From: Pelomyxa schiedti
Lineage: Eukaryota > Evosea > Pelobiontida > Pelomyxidae
Assembly (NCBI GenBank): GCA_020536535.1
Contig: JAHLWZ010000822.1
Coordinates: forward strand, 1 to 64,000
Reading direction: 5' to 3'
Length of the DNA: 64,000 nt
A program made the translations under genes and the position numbers. Shown here piece by piece: positions 45,469-58,534 of the stretch (position 1 is the stretch's first letter; each line of letters begins with the position of its first letter). The notes beneath the pieces were generated by a model. The model saw nothing but the letters and a program-made list of their open reading frames with translations. It had not been told where the DNA came from and did not search any database.

Positions 45469-47688
45469 TTGGTGAGAGAATTCCGAAGAAGGGATTTCCT
45501 ACTGATTGCAGAGGCGCAATTGCGGTCGGATGCATCTACGGCAGCGAAATTAAATCAAAAACAAAGAAGGAACATTAAAACACCCCAACCACTGTATTGC
45601 AGGAGCTCTTTGATCGCGACAAGCCAAGCAAACACGGCGTCCCAACACCCGTGCAATTCCCCCAACTCTCCCACATCACCCACAACCAGCAGCAGCAACA
45701 GCAGCCTCGTCAACCACCCCACCGCCAACAGCAGCAGCAGCAGCAGCGACGGCAACGGCGCGGCCGCGTCCTCCATCTTCCCCTGGCTCGTGAGCCTGTC
45801 CGACGAGTTCCTGGACGGCGTGCTCGCGGCGTGCGGGCGCCGCTGGGGCGCGCGCTGGCTGTGCGGCAGCGGCCGCCGCGTCTGCCGCCTGTGGCGCTCG
45901 CGCGTCGACGGCAGCCCCGACGCCTGGCGCGGCGTCACCCTCCGCGTGCGCAACGACTGGGAGGCCGCGCGCCAGGCCCCGTGGGCCAGCTCCGGCGTCG
46001 TCCGCGCCCTCTCCTTCCGCGGCAAGATCGCCCCCTCTGAGACCGTCATCAGCAACGCCGGCAACTACCGCCTCGCCACCTCGTCTTCCTCGTTGGGAAT
46101 GTCTCTGCCGTCGCCCGAGTGCCCTTCTTCATTACCTTCTTCTACGGCATGTTCTAACTCCGGTGGGAGGATGTCGCCGTACTCGCCGCCCCTGAGGATC
46201 ATGAGCAGCAGGGACGCCATATCCGCCGCGACGGTGAGCTCTCTGGCCGAGGGCGGGGGCGCCAACCTGCTCAAGGTGGCGTTCCGCAGCTCCTGCGACG
46301 CCGCCGCCCTCGCGGAGGTCGCGTGCTGGTGCCCCAAGCTCAGGCACCTGGTCCTGCCCGCCAACGGGTGCCAGTCCGCCGTGGCCTCCATCGCCGGAGG
46401 GGGCGTCATCCTGCCGGCCTCGCTGCGGGTCTTCGAGCTCAAGGCCTGCGGCGCCGCGCCTGTGAAGAGCCCCGCGGCGCGCGCCAGGGCCGCTGTGGGG
46501 CACAACGCGGCGCCGCCGCCGTGCGACGGCAAGGTGAACGACTGCATCATGAGGGGGCTCAGCAGCGTGCTGCTCAAGCTTCCGAAGCTAAAGAGGCTTG
46601 TCATTCCGGCGGCCCCGCAGTTTGCGGACGAGTGCTTCTTGGCGGGCGCGGAATCTAACATTGAGAACGTGCGCTTGCTGGGAAGTGCCGAGAATTTTGA
46701 TGTGTCTGCTCTGGCAAATCTTCCGCAACTGCGTTGTGTAGAACTGAAAGATGCTCGTCCACAGCACCTTACTTCTTTCGCTACATTATGCTCCCGCAAT
46801 ATACAAAGGATACAGCTCTGCGGCAACTGTACCGATGCGGCGTTTGTAGCATTTGGTGGGCTGGCTTCTCTTCCACAGTTGAGCGAACTGAATATAAAGT
46901 ACTCTGACATCAGTGACGCTGGTATGCAGTGACTTCTTCCAAACCAAGTGCACTCACTGCGCCACATTTTATCTTCATAAGATTTGTGGTGTTGGTGGTG
47001 TGGTGGTTTGTTATGTTTTGTACGTCAAAACGAGGTCTGTCAAAGGGGATTATACTTATAATATCCACTATTTTCCCTTTCCAATCCTAACCAATTTCCT
47101 TATTAAAAAAAAACAGCTTTACAAGCTCTTGCAAATGGGGAGTGCCACAGATCTCTACTTATATTAAAACTTGAGCAGTGCCCTAACCTCACAAATACTG
47201 GCATAGTGGCAATTTGCCATGGCCTTGTTTCTATGCACACACTGCACCTGCGGCATTGCAACGGGATTGACAACCTCGACGGGTCCCTGTCATTCATACC
47301 AAACCTGCTATCTCTGTGTATATCCTCCAAGCACGTCCACAACAGCACCGTGGACTTCTTATCCACCGCTTCACCGGCCCTTGTTCAACTTGACTTGAGC
47401 GAATGCGGATCAGTTGAAGGGAATTCATTCACTTCTCTGCAGAAACTCACATCACTCCAAGAACTATCACTCTCACACACCCGGCTCACGGACTTTGCCC
47501 TAAGTGCCCTTGCTGACACCCTTGACATTCACAAACTGTGGATAAACTACTGTAGAAATCTGACTGCAACTGCTACCTCACTTCTGGCAAAAATGCACCA
47601 CCTACAATTACTGGAGACCAGTGGTTGTTGTTTCTCTCAAGTTGTTACGCAAGCCAGATCCCCAATAACAAGAAAGAAAGTAATGTAA
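45469..47688 (+). CDS. F-box / leucine-rich repeat protein (FBXL/AMN1-like)
   Basis: Probable SCF ubiquitin ligase substrate receptor. The N terminus is N/S/T/Q-rich (about 45600-45750); the true start may be later than 45469. F-box pattern: WLVSLSDEFLDGVLAACGRR, then VCRLWRSRVDGSPDAWRGVT. Leucine-rich repeats of the cysteine-containing type: CPKLRHLVLPANGCQ, LPKLKRLVIPAAPQFADECF, LPQLSELNIKYSDISDAG; one intron (46922-47116) joins to ALQALANGECHRSLLILKLE and CPNLTNTGIVAICHGLV, then LVQLDLSECGSVE and LQELSLSHTRLTDFALSALA. It ends CCFSQVVTQARSPITRKKVM. Exon 1 (about 45740-46640) is far richer in G+C than the second exon and neighbouring DNA. Confidence 0.82.
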
Positions 47689-47784
47689 AAGCCACTTTTT
47701 TTTTGGTTTTGAAATTTGCTTTGGTTTTTTTCTTCTTGTCTTCTGGGACCAATTAAGACCCCCAAAATTGAGGCAGAGAATAAG

Positions 47785-50700
47785 TTAATCGAAAAGCCCA
47801 AAGTCAAAGGTCTCCGTTTCTTCCTCTATGTCATGGCTTACAGGTGCTGGCTTGGGCTCAGGCTTTTTTCCTTTTGTTGGTTTGCTGTCGATTTCTTCGT
47901 CAAATAAACCCAGATTCGAGCTTTCATCTTCGCTGTCGGGCTCTGGTATCTTAGGCTTTTCTTCACGTGGCTCCTTTGGTTTGTGGTCATCTTCATCGTC
48001 ATCGTCAAATAGGTCAAAGCCTGCCAGAGGGTCTTCTTTTTCACCCGGTGTTCCCTGCACTAATTCTGCTTCGGGTTCATCCTCGCCGAATAGGTCCGCA
48101 TTGTCGGGGTCTTCGTCTACTTTTTTGGGTGCTGGTGATGGTTTCTTCGCTTTCACAGATGGTTCCAGCTTTGAATCAGAAGCAGATTCCTTGTGTACCG
48201 CCCACTGATCCAGTTCCTTGTCCAATTCATCTGTAGTGGGTTTCTTGAAGGAGTTCTTCACCCTGGCTTTTGCTTCTTCAATCCTCTTGGGAATTTCAGC
48301 CAGCATTGCTTCTTGGGAGGCCCGGGCTGCAGCTAAAGCAGCAGGAGGATCGGAAGGCAGTCCTCGCCTCAACCCAAAGGTAACTTGAGCAAGTGTGGGA
48401 AGAACATCCCCAACGCAGAGAGTTGCACATAGCCCTGGCCTTCCGAATCTTCCCGTGCGGCAGGCACGGTGAATATAGTGTGTGCGTGTTGGTGCCACCC
48501 CGTAGTTCACAACTAAGCCAACTGTGGGGATATCAAGACCACGTGCAGCATCATCCGTACACAACAGCAAGACAGCTTTCCCACTTCGGAACTCCTCGAG
48601 GGCGGTTCTGCGAGAAGTTTGCGCCATACTACCGTGCAGGGCAGCGTAAGAAAATCCTGCGTCTTGTTTGATTTTTTCGGGAAGGAAATCGGCGTTTCTG
48701 TGGGAAAGTTGATGGGGGGGAAACAAAAAAAGAGGGAATGGTTACTTGACAGAACAGAAAATTATGCATGACGAGAAACGTGAAGAGTTGGAGTGCAAAA
48801 AGTGCAGTAGGCTTGTTGGCATCTCTTCTTCATTTGGACACAAAACAACCTTGTGCTCAATAGACTCCGGTATGAGATCTTTTGTAGGTACGGTCGAGGG
48901 CTCAAAAACGTAATTCTTTGCGTTGGAGACAGTGGTGCCCACAAATATAACAGGTCCTTTGGAAAGATCCTCAAGCAATCTCCGAAGCTTCAGAACAGTC
49001 AATAAAGTTAAAGAAATAACTAGCCAACCTCATTGAATTTATAGTCTTGGATCATCAAATCAAATTCGTCATAGACCACTGCAGCTTGGAAACTCAAAAA
49101 TAAAAGTCGATTGTTAAGCATATGTTTGACCCTTCCAGGTGTACCAACAACAACGTGACCAGAGATTAACTGTATTTTAGTAAACCTAAGAAGAGTTCTT
49201 AAGATTACCTTTCGAGGTACCGAATCTCCTCCTGTAAGTAAAACTACTTTCACTTCTGAAAGGTTGGCAGCAATTTTGGACGCTACGTCATGCACCTGGG
49301 AAGCAAGCTCTCGTGTGGGCGTTATAATAAGCGCTTGGCACAGATTTTTCTTTGGTGAAAGCTTGTGCAAAATTGGTACAAGATACGCCAAAGTCTTCCC
49401 ACTGCCACCGGGTCCCTGAATAACTGGAGGGCAGTATTCAGGCCATCCGTCGATCATTTTGGAAATAATCTGTTGTGTTTGGGACGGCTTGTCGAAACCT
49501 TGTAGCGACCTGCACAGACTTAGTTACATAAAACAAAGATTTGACATACAAAGCACGAACAAGTTTGCCTCTCAGCCCAAAATCAGCAAACGAGGATTTC
49601 AAAGACGCCTCGGTTTCAGCCTTGGTTTCTTCCACTGGCGCCTCCATAGGAATGTCAAGGAGGGACTCTTTACAAGACAGTGTGAATTTAAAAGAACAGG
49701 GGAAGATATTCAAACCTGGATTGTACTGGAGACGGTCACGAGGTTGAACAAATGATGGTAGTACTTCCAATGAAGGATGTCCAATTGGCACGCGAGGTCT
49801 TCTCATGCGAAAAGGGGGTGGCATTTGCGGTCTGATACTTGGCGGCATGCCAGGTATTGCTTGCATAGGTTGCCTAAGATACGGAGGAACCTGGAGTCGG
49901 GGCCTTCGTAAAAATGAAGGGGGGTCAACAGGAATAGGTGGATGCAAGCTAGGAGGTTCTCGAATCCCATAGGCGGATATTAGCGAGGGAGGGATATTAA
50001 AAGGTAAAGCCGGTGGAGGAGGAAATGGTTCGTCCAAGGCAGGGGGAGGGGGTAATGGCATATCCATTGGAGAAATCCCGAACCGACGAGCTCTTAGTGC
50101 AAACCTTGAGGGGTCTGTCGGGGTAACCAGGGGTCCTACAGGCGGAAAATCTGATGCAAAGGGTGGTGGCGGTCGTGGTACCCGCCCAGACATTTGACGT
50201 TGTGGCTCCCACCTAGGCCTTTGAATTTGTGGTCGCGGTATTGGCTGCCAGGAGTCATCTGGTACAGGGAGGTGACCTGATGGGACATTCCAAAGCAGGT
50301 TGTCTGGATTTTCGGTCTCCGTTGACTTACTTTCGGTATTTGCTGGTAAATCGGGGGTGTCTGAAGGGGAGCCACGAGTTGTCTTTGGTTTTGCGGATGC
50401 ACCGAATTTTGAGGTTTTAGGTGCGTCTTCGACTACTGGTTCTGGCGGTGGATCAGAGATTAAGTTGGAGTTTTCCAGTATCTTGACTACTTCATTACTG
50501 TCAACTCGGACTTTTTTACGTAAAGCCGTGAGTTGATTGGCAACGTGCTGCCATTTAGTAACGCACATGTGGAGATTGTGATTAGACAACCAATCCAAAA
50601 CAACCTGGGGAATTTCGACACTTCCATCCACACGATGTTGTAGGGCCATTGCGTTGCGCTTTCGATCCTCTTTCTCTTTGTTATAGGAGAAGCAGACTTG

Positions 50701-51952
50701 TCGGCAGGTTGGGCACGGGAACACCCAGCCCCGCCGGATGACTTCCTTGAGCACAGGTTCCGCGTTGAAAGGCAGTTGTATCTCACACATGCCCTTTATT
50801 GCTGAAGCTAATTGCTCTTTGGTCTTGGGGAGCTTTCCAGTTGGCAAGTTGCGCCTGATGAAGTCCTGCGCCCGACTACAAGCTTGGTCGAGTGCGGGCA
50901 ATGGAGGGGGGAAAGGAGGGAACGATAGATTCGTAGTTTCATTCTCTTGTTTGAGAATGTCGTTGATGTAGGCCAGAAACAGCTGCGAGTCCAAGACACT
51001 GGATTCCTCAGTTGCTTCTTCCTCTTCCTCGCCTTCCTTACCTTCCTTACTAGAATCATCTGTTTCTTCTTTGGTCTCGGCGTTATTTTCAGGTTCCTTT
51101 TTTTCCCCCGCTTCTTTGGGAGGTTCAGAAGCGGCCTTCTCACTGGGACTTTCTTCCACAGTCTTTCCGGCAATCTTGGAGAAGGGGATAACATGGAATT
51201 CCTTCCCTGTGGGAAGAGCCGTTTTTGCTGCTTTGGAGTTTGTTCCACAGTAGAACAAAAGTTGGCTGGCTGAGACTTTAGATGTCAAAGCAGTGACAAC
51301 CTGTTAAAGTTAACCGACATTAAGGATGCAAGGGGGCCAACCTTTTTGCGGATTTCGGTGCGTGAGGACTCCCTAAAGCGGATAAGAATTCTATTACCCT
51401 TATCAGATGAAGTAAGTTCGCCTTTGATAGTCCTCTTGCACTCATCACAAATCTTGAAGGAAGTCAGCGAAATTAAAGGATGAAAATGTGCAACCGGCTG
51501 AAAGTTGAACTTTCTGTTACGTGGAACAATGACACAAACAAAAACAGCATCAGGCAGTGGGGAGAACAAGAGCTGGGGAACAATTGGTTGCAAGTGAGGG
51601 TCACTTGGTTGCTGGTAACGGAACATTAGGGGACAAAAACAAGAAGAAAGGGGAGAAAAAAAAAAAAGGTTAATACCTCGGGTATTTCTATCAACACAAT
51701 GCACCTCACATCGCTACCCTGACATCCCTCCAGCTTTGTCTCCAGGGCTGCGGAAGAAGATTCCTTTCCGTCGGCGGGCTTTTCCTCCGATGGGGCATCT
51801 CTCTCGGCCGGCGACCGCGACCTAGATCTGGATCTAGATCGCTGTCTCAGGACCACGCGCCTGGGAGGCTGCGGTATTGGTCGTCTTGGATACGAAGATC
51901 TCTTTGGCGAGCTGTAGCTACCCCTACCACGTGCGCGTCCGCGTCCTGACAT
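47785..51952 (-). CDS. RS-rich DEAD-box RNA helicase with unusual DEFD motif
   Basis: ATP-dependent RNA helicase. Start MSGRGRARGRGSYSSPKRSS (51952) with an RS segment (RQRSRSRSRSRSPAERD), typical of splicing factors. Acidic E/K-rich linker, a possible Cys pair (GWVFPCPTCRQVCF), then a long P/R-rich region (about 50250-49750). Helicase core: SFADFGLRGKLVRAL and GFDKPSQTQQIISKM (Q motif), GPGGSGKTLAYLVPIL (I), IITPTRELASQ (Ia), VLLTGG, VVVGTPGRVKHML (Ib), VVYDEFDLMIQD (II, DEFD in place of DEAD), VIFVGTTVSNAKN (III position), YAALHGSMAQTSR, LLLCTDDAARGLDIPTVGLV (V) and HRACRTGRFGR (VI, second Gly is Cys). The tail is acidic with repeated L/D-FDLFDDDDEDD, GLFDEE and FDFGLFD. It may be two genes if the 49500 intron is wrong, but the Q motif spans that junction. 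Confidence 0.82.
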
Positions 51953-52370
51953 TTATGCTTGTTATTGTTTGGTTTTTGTTGTTGTTTTTTTGTGTCTTTT
52001 TGTGCTGCCGAACGCGTAGTGTTTGACAGAAAATTTGATGTCGGTTTTTTTTTATTTGCTATCAGCTTTAAGAAACTCGCACATCAAAGAAACTACGGAA
52101 AAAGGAAAAAGGCGAAAAAAATGAAAAGGAACAGCTTGATTCGGGAGTGGGAAAGTTTTCTTTTCTGGACAAAATGGTGTTTGTTGATTACATGACAGTC
52201 AAAGGAACGTGGTCAGGCCCAAGGCAGTTAGCCAATGGGTTTAATCTGAGAATGGAAAAGTTAGGTGGTGGTGGTGGTGGATTCGAAAACAAAATATAAA
52301 AATCCTTTGGTTGCGGGATTTATAAACTATAAAGATACTAGAATTCCGGTTGAGCGGAAATTACTTATTA
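51953..52370. promoter_or_regulatory. Intergenic between helicase start and MAGOH end
   Basis: About 420 bases, T-rich on the + strand near 51961-51995, with a (GGT)n run at 52266-52282. It may contain the last short MAGOH exon, since human MAGOH ends HFKIKPI and here HFK is followed by a possible donor GTCAGT. No other gene signal. Confidence 0.3.
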
Positions 52371-53089
52371 TTATGTCTCACATAAACTTATAATAAGGAA
52401 GAATTTACTGACCTTGAAGTGAAGTGAGATCAGTGAAAAGACAAAGCACTTGAGGTCTTGGACAAGGTAGTAGAATAATCTCAGTCCCTCAGGATCCTGG
52501 CTCTCTTGAACATCTATGAGTGACCCAATTTTCGATGTCTTTGTTTTGTGTAGGTTAGAAGATACTGTAAATTTTGAACTTATTATCCGCACCACAAAGG
52601 AGATGTGCTCATTGCCCATGACAATTTCCAATTCTTGTTTGCCACCCACATCGGGAAGGGGCCACAAATTATCGTCTTCCCTGGTAAAAGTAAGTGCAAC
52701 AATAACATTGACGCGAGGGCATACATACTTCATAATTTCGCTTTCCTCGATGACTCGCTTTAACTCCTTGAGCACGGCATCACTACAGTACACTACGAGT
52801 GTTGCATGCAGTGAGTGCATACGAAATGAGAGACGAGAGAGTTGTGAAGTGCCAACCTTTCTTTCTGATCATAAGTTCGTTCTTGTAGTGCGAATTGTTT
52901 GCATATCGTAGCTCGTTGTTGGGTCTGAACTCAAACTCCAAAAATTCGTGCCCGAACTTCCCCTTGTGGCCCACACTAACAAAAAAAAAAAAAAAGTAGC
53001 GTCGTTGGTATCCACAACCAGAGAAAACAAAAAAGAGCGCCAAAGGGATCAGGTCGTTACTAGTATCGAACGTAAAAATCCTCATCCAT
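52371..53089 (-). CDS. MAGOH: Mago nashi (exon junction complex)
   Basis: Core exon-junction-complex protein that pairs with Y14. Start MDEDFYVRY (53089); an intron (about 52970-53065) joins Y to [19 protein letters not shown], then [20 protein letters not shown], an intron, [16 protein letters not shown], an intron, [48 protein letters not shown] and [20 protein letters not shown] with FK. This is nearly residue-for-residue the universal family; normal length about 145-150. The extreme C terminus is uncertain: either read-through to the stop at 52371 or a small exon further on. The minus-strand helicase next to it is RS-rich, also an mRNA-processing protein, but no operon logic applies. Confidence 0.95.
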
Positions 53090-53415
53090 GGCCACAGCAC
53101 CAAAGTTTCTTTTTTTTTTTTTGTTTTATGTCTTGGACCCAAAATTTTCCTTTAGTCGGCAACTGTAGGTTCGAACTTGTGGATTGAGGAAGCCCACTGT
53201 AGTCACATCACAGCCGTTGTCCTTCATCGTTCAGGACGTCGACTGTCAATGCCGATCTCCATTCCCCACAAATCTCTTGTTTCATCTCGAAGGGTTTTTT
53301 CAGGTGTGCCTTCGACACAAGGGGAAAAAAAAAACAAAACAAAAGCAAGCAACACACCGGAAAGCTACAACACCGCTATCTCTCCACAGTGAACTGATTA
53401 GCCCATAATTTCGAA
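53090..53415. promoter_or_regulatory. Divergent promoter region (MAGOH - / MAP kinase +)
   Basis: About 325 bases. It contains T-runs (53107-53121) and an A-rich stretch (53321-53345). No specific site can be named. Confidence 0.35.
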
Positions 53416-55141
<1,726 letters not shown>

Positions 55142-55348
55142 TTGTTTTCACTTAGCACCTGTACAAGTCGAACACCCACAAAACCCTTCTTCCAACAAGA
55201 ACCGTTGTTGCATAACCCCACGCGGTTCTCTTTGTTTCAACACCGAATTCCCCATGAATCGTTCCTACTGTGCACAAAAAGGATTTTCTTACGAAAGAGG
55301 TTACAGTTACCCTAACAATTAAAAAAAAAGGAAATCCAAATCGCGAGA

Positions 55349-57123
55349 TGGCAGCAACAGCCGCGCCGGTGATGGGGCACGACCGGGGAGTAGCGTCAAT
55401 GTTGTTCAAGACAGCGTTTTTCGCAGGCAGGGAGCCGGAATCCATAACCCCGGCAATTAGAGAGTTGGTGGCAGATGTGTGCGCCCTCACCCCATTCGAA
55501 AAAAGAGCAATGTCGGGACCTTGTCAGATAGAAACAATTCGCATGAGAGAATTCATGGCCAGGTTGGCCTTTTTTTTTTTTTTTTTTTTTGTTTTGTTTT
55601 GTTTTCCCTTTTCTCTTTTCTCTTTCTCTTGTTTTTCCTCCCACTAATAAGAAGTAGGGCTTTTCAGAAAAAAACCTTACAGGAGGAGTTTGTACAGGGC
55701 GTTAAAGCGTTTGCACTTGGGAAGGAAATTAAGGATTTGGAGGATACAGAGCCTGTTCAATTTGGACTGGACAGGGACCCTTGCAAATACGTTTTACTTG
55801 GTGATTTCCATATGTTTTTTCCCCCTAAAATTCCCATTTTTCAACTAATTCCGTACACTCCAAAAAATACCAGGGAGTGAAATAAAACAACTTGCATCAA
55901 CCTACCGTGTTTTTGTTCCCGAGTCACTCTTCCCTGGTACTGCTGGCAATGATTTAATTTTGAAGTGTTTGGGTGGATTTTCTGACCGTGGTACTAGACC
56001 CAAACACTCTTTATCCCGTGCTCAAGTCAACATAGGTGAAGACGCTTGGTTAATGAAATTTGTTGTCAGAGTTTCTGAGAATCCCATTCTACTGGAATTT
56101 GACGGGCGAGTTATAGAGAGGATGCCTGGTACTGAAATAGGAACCATCTTCCTGTATGCCCCCTTATTGCCTGGCTTTCCTGTATTCAGTCTTGGTTAGC
56201 GTTTCTGTTTGTGGAATGGACTTCGCATGTCGTGATCATGACATTGATGATATTCATCACTACATAACAAACTGGCAGAACGTGTTCGATTTATATTCTG
56301 ACAGGGTTGACGTGTTTAAGGTGCGTCATATTGCAGATTTCCTTTTTAACACACAATAGAGCGCTGAAGTTCCTGCCATTGCTCATGAAAATCCTCGTGA
56401 CTTTTCAATCAGATGGAGGCACCCTGCTGTACAAGTACATTCATTCAAATGGTGAAGTGTGCCATTAACGTGGTTTAGTTGGATGGAGCCAAATTTGTAG
56501 CTGATGTAAAGCGAATGACTCATCTCCGGTTCACAGCAATGTGTGAACTTCATGTCCAAGTGGCAGTTGAAGTGGCTGTTGGATTGGGGGTGTTTGCAGG
56601 TGATGCACTAGGTATCGCAGAGCAGGTACGAGAACTTTCCGCTACTGCATACCGTGATGTCTTGCAAGAAAACACATACCCTGGCCTGCTATTAGTTATT
56701 CTGGCCTTACCAATTTTCCGTGCTCGAGACAACTATTTCTTCTTCGAGAAAGCATTCGCAACCTACACCGGAGCAGTCCCAGTACTCATAGTTGATCAGG
56801 TCAGAACAGTTCGTACCTCACAGAAGTTTATTGCTAAATCATTGTAGGACATGCATAAAGTCGCCCGTGTTTGTGCAGTAAAGAATGGTGCAAAACGGTT
56901 TATCACAAGTGAACTGAACCCAGGGGATTCACACGGAGTTTTTGGTAACCAAACATCAGTCCTGGTTCTTTCCACCTAACCACAGAAAGGTGAATACTGG
57001 GAGAATTTCGGACCCGGCACGGAAGAAAAGCTTGCCCTCACTACACTGGGCCTCCTTACACAACACCATGCTGTTAATCCGCGTGTACTGGATCCCACAT
57101 GCATAACCAAACTAAACTTGTGA
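55349..57123 (+). CDS. Unidentified protein, multi-exon
   Basis: Start MAATAAPVMGHDRGVASMLF at 55349. I do not recognise the family. Exons assembled by frame: SITPAIRELVADVCALTPFE; an intron with a 20-base T-run (about 55565-55650); TLQEEFVQGVKAFALGKEIK; FVPESLFPGTAGNDLILKCL and GGFSDRGTRP; NIGEDAWLMKFVVRVSENP; ERMPGTEIGTIFL joined by intron (about 56154-56199) to VSVCGMDFACRDHDIDDIHH; GAKFVADVKRMTHLRFTAMC; the hydrophobic VQVAVEVAVGLGVFAGDALG; TYPGLLLVILALPIFRARDN; KAFATYTGAVPVLIVDQ; ARVCAVKNGAKRFITSEL; and the end GEYWENFGPGTEEKLALTTL to ITKLNL with stop 57121-57123. No signal peptide. The mix of Gly/Asp turns suggests a globular alpha/beta enzyme, which is inference only. It ends 42 bases from the convergent gene. 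Confidence 0.6.
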
Positions 57124-57165
57124 GACACCAAACAAGACAAGCATTGACCCAATCAATCCAACATG

Positions 57166-58497
57166 TCAAAATGGTTCTGTGTTATATACAAAAGAAAGGT
57201 CCAATGGCCCAACAGTGAAGTCACCAACATGGAACCCTGTTACTCCATCCCGCACACTGAATTGCCACTCCCCACTGTTGTCCAGTTCCTTGTCCTTCTG
57301 ATGTGTTGTATAGGCAATCAGTCCACACGGTTGTTTGCTTGTGCATGCCCAAGAGCATGGAATGCAAAGGGAGGGTGCAGCCAAGTAGTTTCCAGTGTTA
57401 TAAACCTCAAATCTATGGTCTCCAACAGTTACGAAGGCGTGGCTCCTGCCAATTGGTGTGACTTCAGAGAGCTGTGGAAACCGGTAGTGCTTGCCGGTAC
57501 CACCACTCGGAGTTGGGTTCCGTTCTACAAGGTATGTACAACAGGGTTCTGATTTGTGGAGGTTCAGTGTCGCAAGGGAACCATCGGGCATCCAAAATAC
57601 ACCGCGTAGGCATGGCCATTGATCGCCGCACGCAACCTTCAGAGTTACAACTACCTCACGTGTTCGGAAGCTTTCAGCCAAGTCGATGAATGTGACAGAA
57701 CTCTGAGCCTCGGGCGTGTTTTCGTTTTCCCTCAGCACAATCACAACATCATCACACAGCGGCGAGAACTCCACCCTCCCCGGCTCGATTCCGTCATCCT
57801 GCCACAACTCCGGGTCGACTCCAACAACAGCACCGCAGTCAGAAGAAGAAGAAGAAGAAGAAGAAGAAGAAGCAGCAGCAACTTTCCAAACACGGAGTAG
57901 CGCGCTGTCCCCGGTCTCCAGCACCACAATCCACCTCCTGTTGCACATGACCCACCCGCAGCCGCACTCCACGCGGAATCCCGGGAGCTCGGCGTAATCG
58001 CCGTCGTCGTCGAGCAGCGACGCCAGGTTCTTGACGTAGTAGTGCTCGCCGGCGTCGTGCCTCTGCCTTTTGCACAGGACCATGCCCGGGCCCACGCACC
58101 CGGCCGCGCCCCTGCTGATGAAGCACCCATGGCTGACAAACCCCAGCGTCGGAGACACGCTCACGTGCAAGTAGTGCTCGACCCCGTAGGTCCCGCCGGT
58201 GCCGCCGAGAAAAGGCAGCCTGAACACGGCATCGGTGGCAGGCCTGAGGACCCACTCCTGCGCCCACGCCCTGAACAGCGCAGAGGACTGGGCCCAGACG
58301 ACCATCGACGGGGCTGGTGCGCATGCGCTGCCGTGGCTGGATCGGCTGCGCCGCCGCGGGGGGGGCCTCACGATTCCTGCACAGCAGACGGCCGTCGCTT
58401 GTGACTTGGCTGTTGTAACCACATCGGCGCGCGACGGCACGAAACTGGAAGATAAACCGTGGGGCCGTGGGCGGTGTTTGCTGTTTGATTCGCCCAT
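57166..58497 (-). CDS. Intronless beta-propeller-like hypothetical protein
   Basis: Single exon, start MGESNSKHRPRPHGLSSSF (58497), chosen because the AFG2 stop (58535) lies just upstream on the same strand; the open frame itself runs back to 58677. Gly2 followed by Glu-Ser makes myristoylation possible but not certain. Low-complexity start, a region WAQEWVLRPATDAVFRLPF, then strand-rich sequence with alternating hydrophobics and repeat-like blocks (RWIVVLETGDSALLRVWKV; RVEFSPLCDDVVIVLRENE; CLRGVFWMPDGSLATLNLHK; SHAFVTVGDHRFEVYNTGNY). This is what a WD40-like propeller looks like, but I cannot place clear WD dipeptides. A 10-Ser run is encoded by the (GAA)n repeat at 57841-57880. The lack of introns contrasts with its neighbours. 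Confidence 0.65.
   Translation of the reverse strand: MGESNSKHRPRPHGLSSSFVPSRADVVTTAKSQATAVCCAGIVRPPPRRRSRSSHGSACAPAPSMVVWAQSSALFRAWAQEWVLRPATDAVFRLPFLGGTGGTYGVEHYLHVSVSPTLGFVSHGCFISRGAAGCVGPGMVLCKRQRHDAGEHYYVKNLASLLDDDGDYAELPGFRVECGCGWVMCNRRWIVVLETGDSALLRVWKVAAASSSSSSSSSSDCGAVVGVDPELWQDDGIEPGRVEFSPLCDDVVIVLRENENTPEAQSSVTFIDLAESFRTREVVVTLKVACGDQWPCLRGVFWMPDGSLATLNLHKSEPCCTYLVERNPTPSGGTGKHYRFPQLSEVTPIGRSHAFVTVGDHRFEVYNTGNYLAAPSLCIPCSWACTSKQPCGLIAYTTHQKDKELDNSGEWQFSVRDGVTGFHVGDFTVGPLDLSFVYNTEPF
57841..57880. repeat. Trinucleotide microsatellite (AGA)n/(GCA)n inside a coding region
   Basis: About ten AGA units run into three GCA units. On the minus strand it encodes the Ala-Ser run of the beta-propeller-like protein, so unit number changes would alter run length without a frameshift. 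Confidence 0.85.
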
Positions 58498-58534
58498 TTC
58501 CGAGAAGACTCTTTTTTTTTTCTCCTTCTCGTTT

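Noticed and set aside
53166-53185. GGTTCGAAC sequence resembling a tRNA T-arm
   Set aside because: No cloverleaf can be formed with flanking bases; it lies in a promoter gap.
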